A DNA stretch of 64,000 bases from Segatella copri DSM 18205. Its GTDB lineage: Bacteria; Bacteroidota; Bacteroidia; Bacteroidales; Bacteroidaceae. Below are positions 63,723 to 64,000 of this stretch, in pieces (position 1 is the stretch's first letter; every line of letters begins with the position of its first letter). The notes below the pieces were generated by a model. The model ran no database searches and was not told the origin of the DNA. It was given only the letters and a program-made list of their open reading frames with translations. The position numbers were made by a program, and so were the translations under genes. The stretch is from contig NZ_CP102288.1 in the NCBI RefSeq assembly GCF_025151535.1, forward strand, positions 625,501 to 689,500. Direction: 5' to 3'.

Positions 63723-64000
63723 ATGAGCAAGAAAATCATTTTAGCCTGTATGTGCGTCTTGACACTTGGCGCGTGTAAGAAAGACTATCAGAAGTTGGCG
63801 ACGGAGTTTGAGCGTGCGTTGCCAGACACGGTGGAAGTGTTAGCAGAACAGATTAATGAAATCGACCACTTTGTCTATTACAAGAACAAGAATAATACGG
63901 AGTTAATTCGTTATAACCTTGAAACTGAAAGCAAAGAGGACATCAAGCCTACATTGGAAGATGGAGAAAGTATCTATGGCATCTATATGGGAAAAGAGAA
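63723..64000 (+). CDS. Lipoprotein of unknown function, 3' end outside window
   Basis: The first 92 codons of a lipoprotein gene: MSKKIILACMCVLTLGACKK, lipidated Cys about 18, followed by a charged mature part (DYQKLATEFERALPDTVEVL) with no domain I recognise. The window ends in frame. Its promoter (63474-63481) and long structured leader are unusual for a small lipoprotein. Confidence 0.75.
   Translation, partial: MSKKIILACMCVLTLGACKKDYQKLATEFERALPDTVEVLAEQINEIDHFVYYKNKNNTELIRYNLETESKEDIKPTLEDGESIYGIYMGKE

Noticed and set aside
63416..63739. 107-codon ORF on the minus strand
   Set aside because: Antisense to the structured leader and promoter of the lipoprotein; no coding signature.

Overview
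The window reads as chromosomal DNA of a Prevotella/Segatella-type Bacteroidales bacterium (Segatella copri is the closest guess; inference, no search run). Reasons: genes are preceded by Bacteroidota promoters with a TAnnTTTG -7 box and few Shine-Dalgarno sites; families include DUF4836, DUF4494, DUF5020, DUF1573, head-GIN, smalltalk and TIGR03905 proteins; lipoproteins are numerous; and Bacteroidales-style palindromic intergenic repeats recur.

Layout. 0-8.3 kb: a possible terminated short RNA, a pair of short chromate-transporter halves, a nucleoside symporter, a bifunctional-nuclease protein, rsmE, a DUF4836 lipoprotein, an ABC ATPase/permease pair and a decayed TonB-dependent receptor. 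8.3-18.5 kb: a 22-bp-period palindrome array, a serine hydrolase, a membrane phosphoesterase, queH, fhs, thiE and a pyruvate formate-lyase locus (small ORF, pflB, two tiny membrane ORFs, pflA). 18.5-31.3 kb (minus strand): an eight-gene locus that looks like a synthase-dependent exopolysaccharide system. It holds two large beta-rich surface lipoproteins, TolC, HlyD, a zinc-cluster membrane protein, a processive GT2 synthase, a nucleotide-sugar 6-dehydrogenase and a lone receiver protein. 31.3-32.6 kb: a repeat-rich gap. 32.6-57.6 kb: mostly housekeeping (glyA, pyrIB, PBP1A, pheT, yebC, lepA, two acyl-CoA ligases, a LolC/E-like permease, an aminotransferase, YggS, an M6 protease, a flavodoxin-ferredoxin and DUF1573). 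57.6-64 kb: accessory DNA with dense repeats, an amidase-smalltalk-HU module, an IS66 remnant, a YhcG/DUF1016 nuclease, an IS982 transposase, an Abi_2 abortive-infection gene behind a structured leader, and the start of a lipoprotein gene behind a long hairpin.

The candidate undescribed system is the exopolysaccharide locus. Its logic parallels alginate synthesis: synthase, membrane-fusion protein, outer-membrane channel and sugar-nucleotide dehydrogenase. A TackOD1-like zinc protein and a receiver domain stand where c-di-GMP/PilZ control would be expected, and the operon is headed by two surface lipoproteins. The second candidate is the Abi_2 gene, whose terminated structured leader suggests an RNA-toxin pair. 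All functional statements are inferred from the sequence and recalled family knowledge; nothing was searched or folded by computer.
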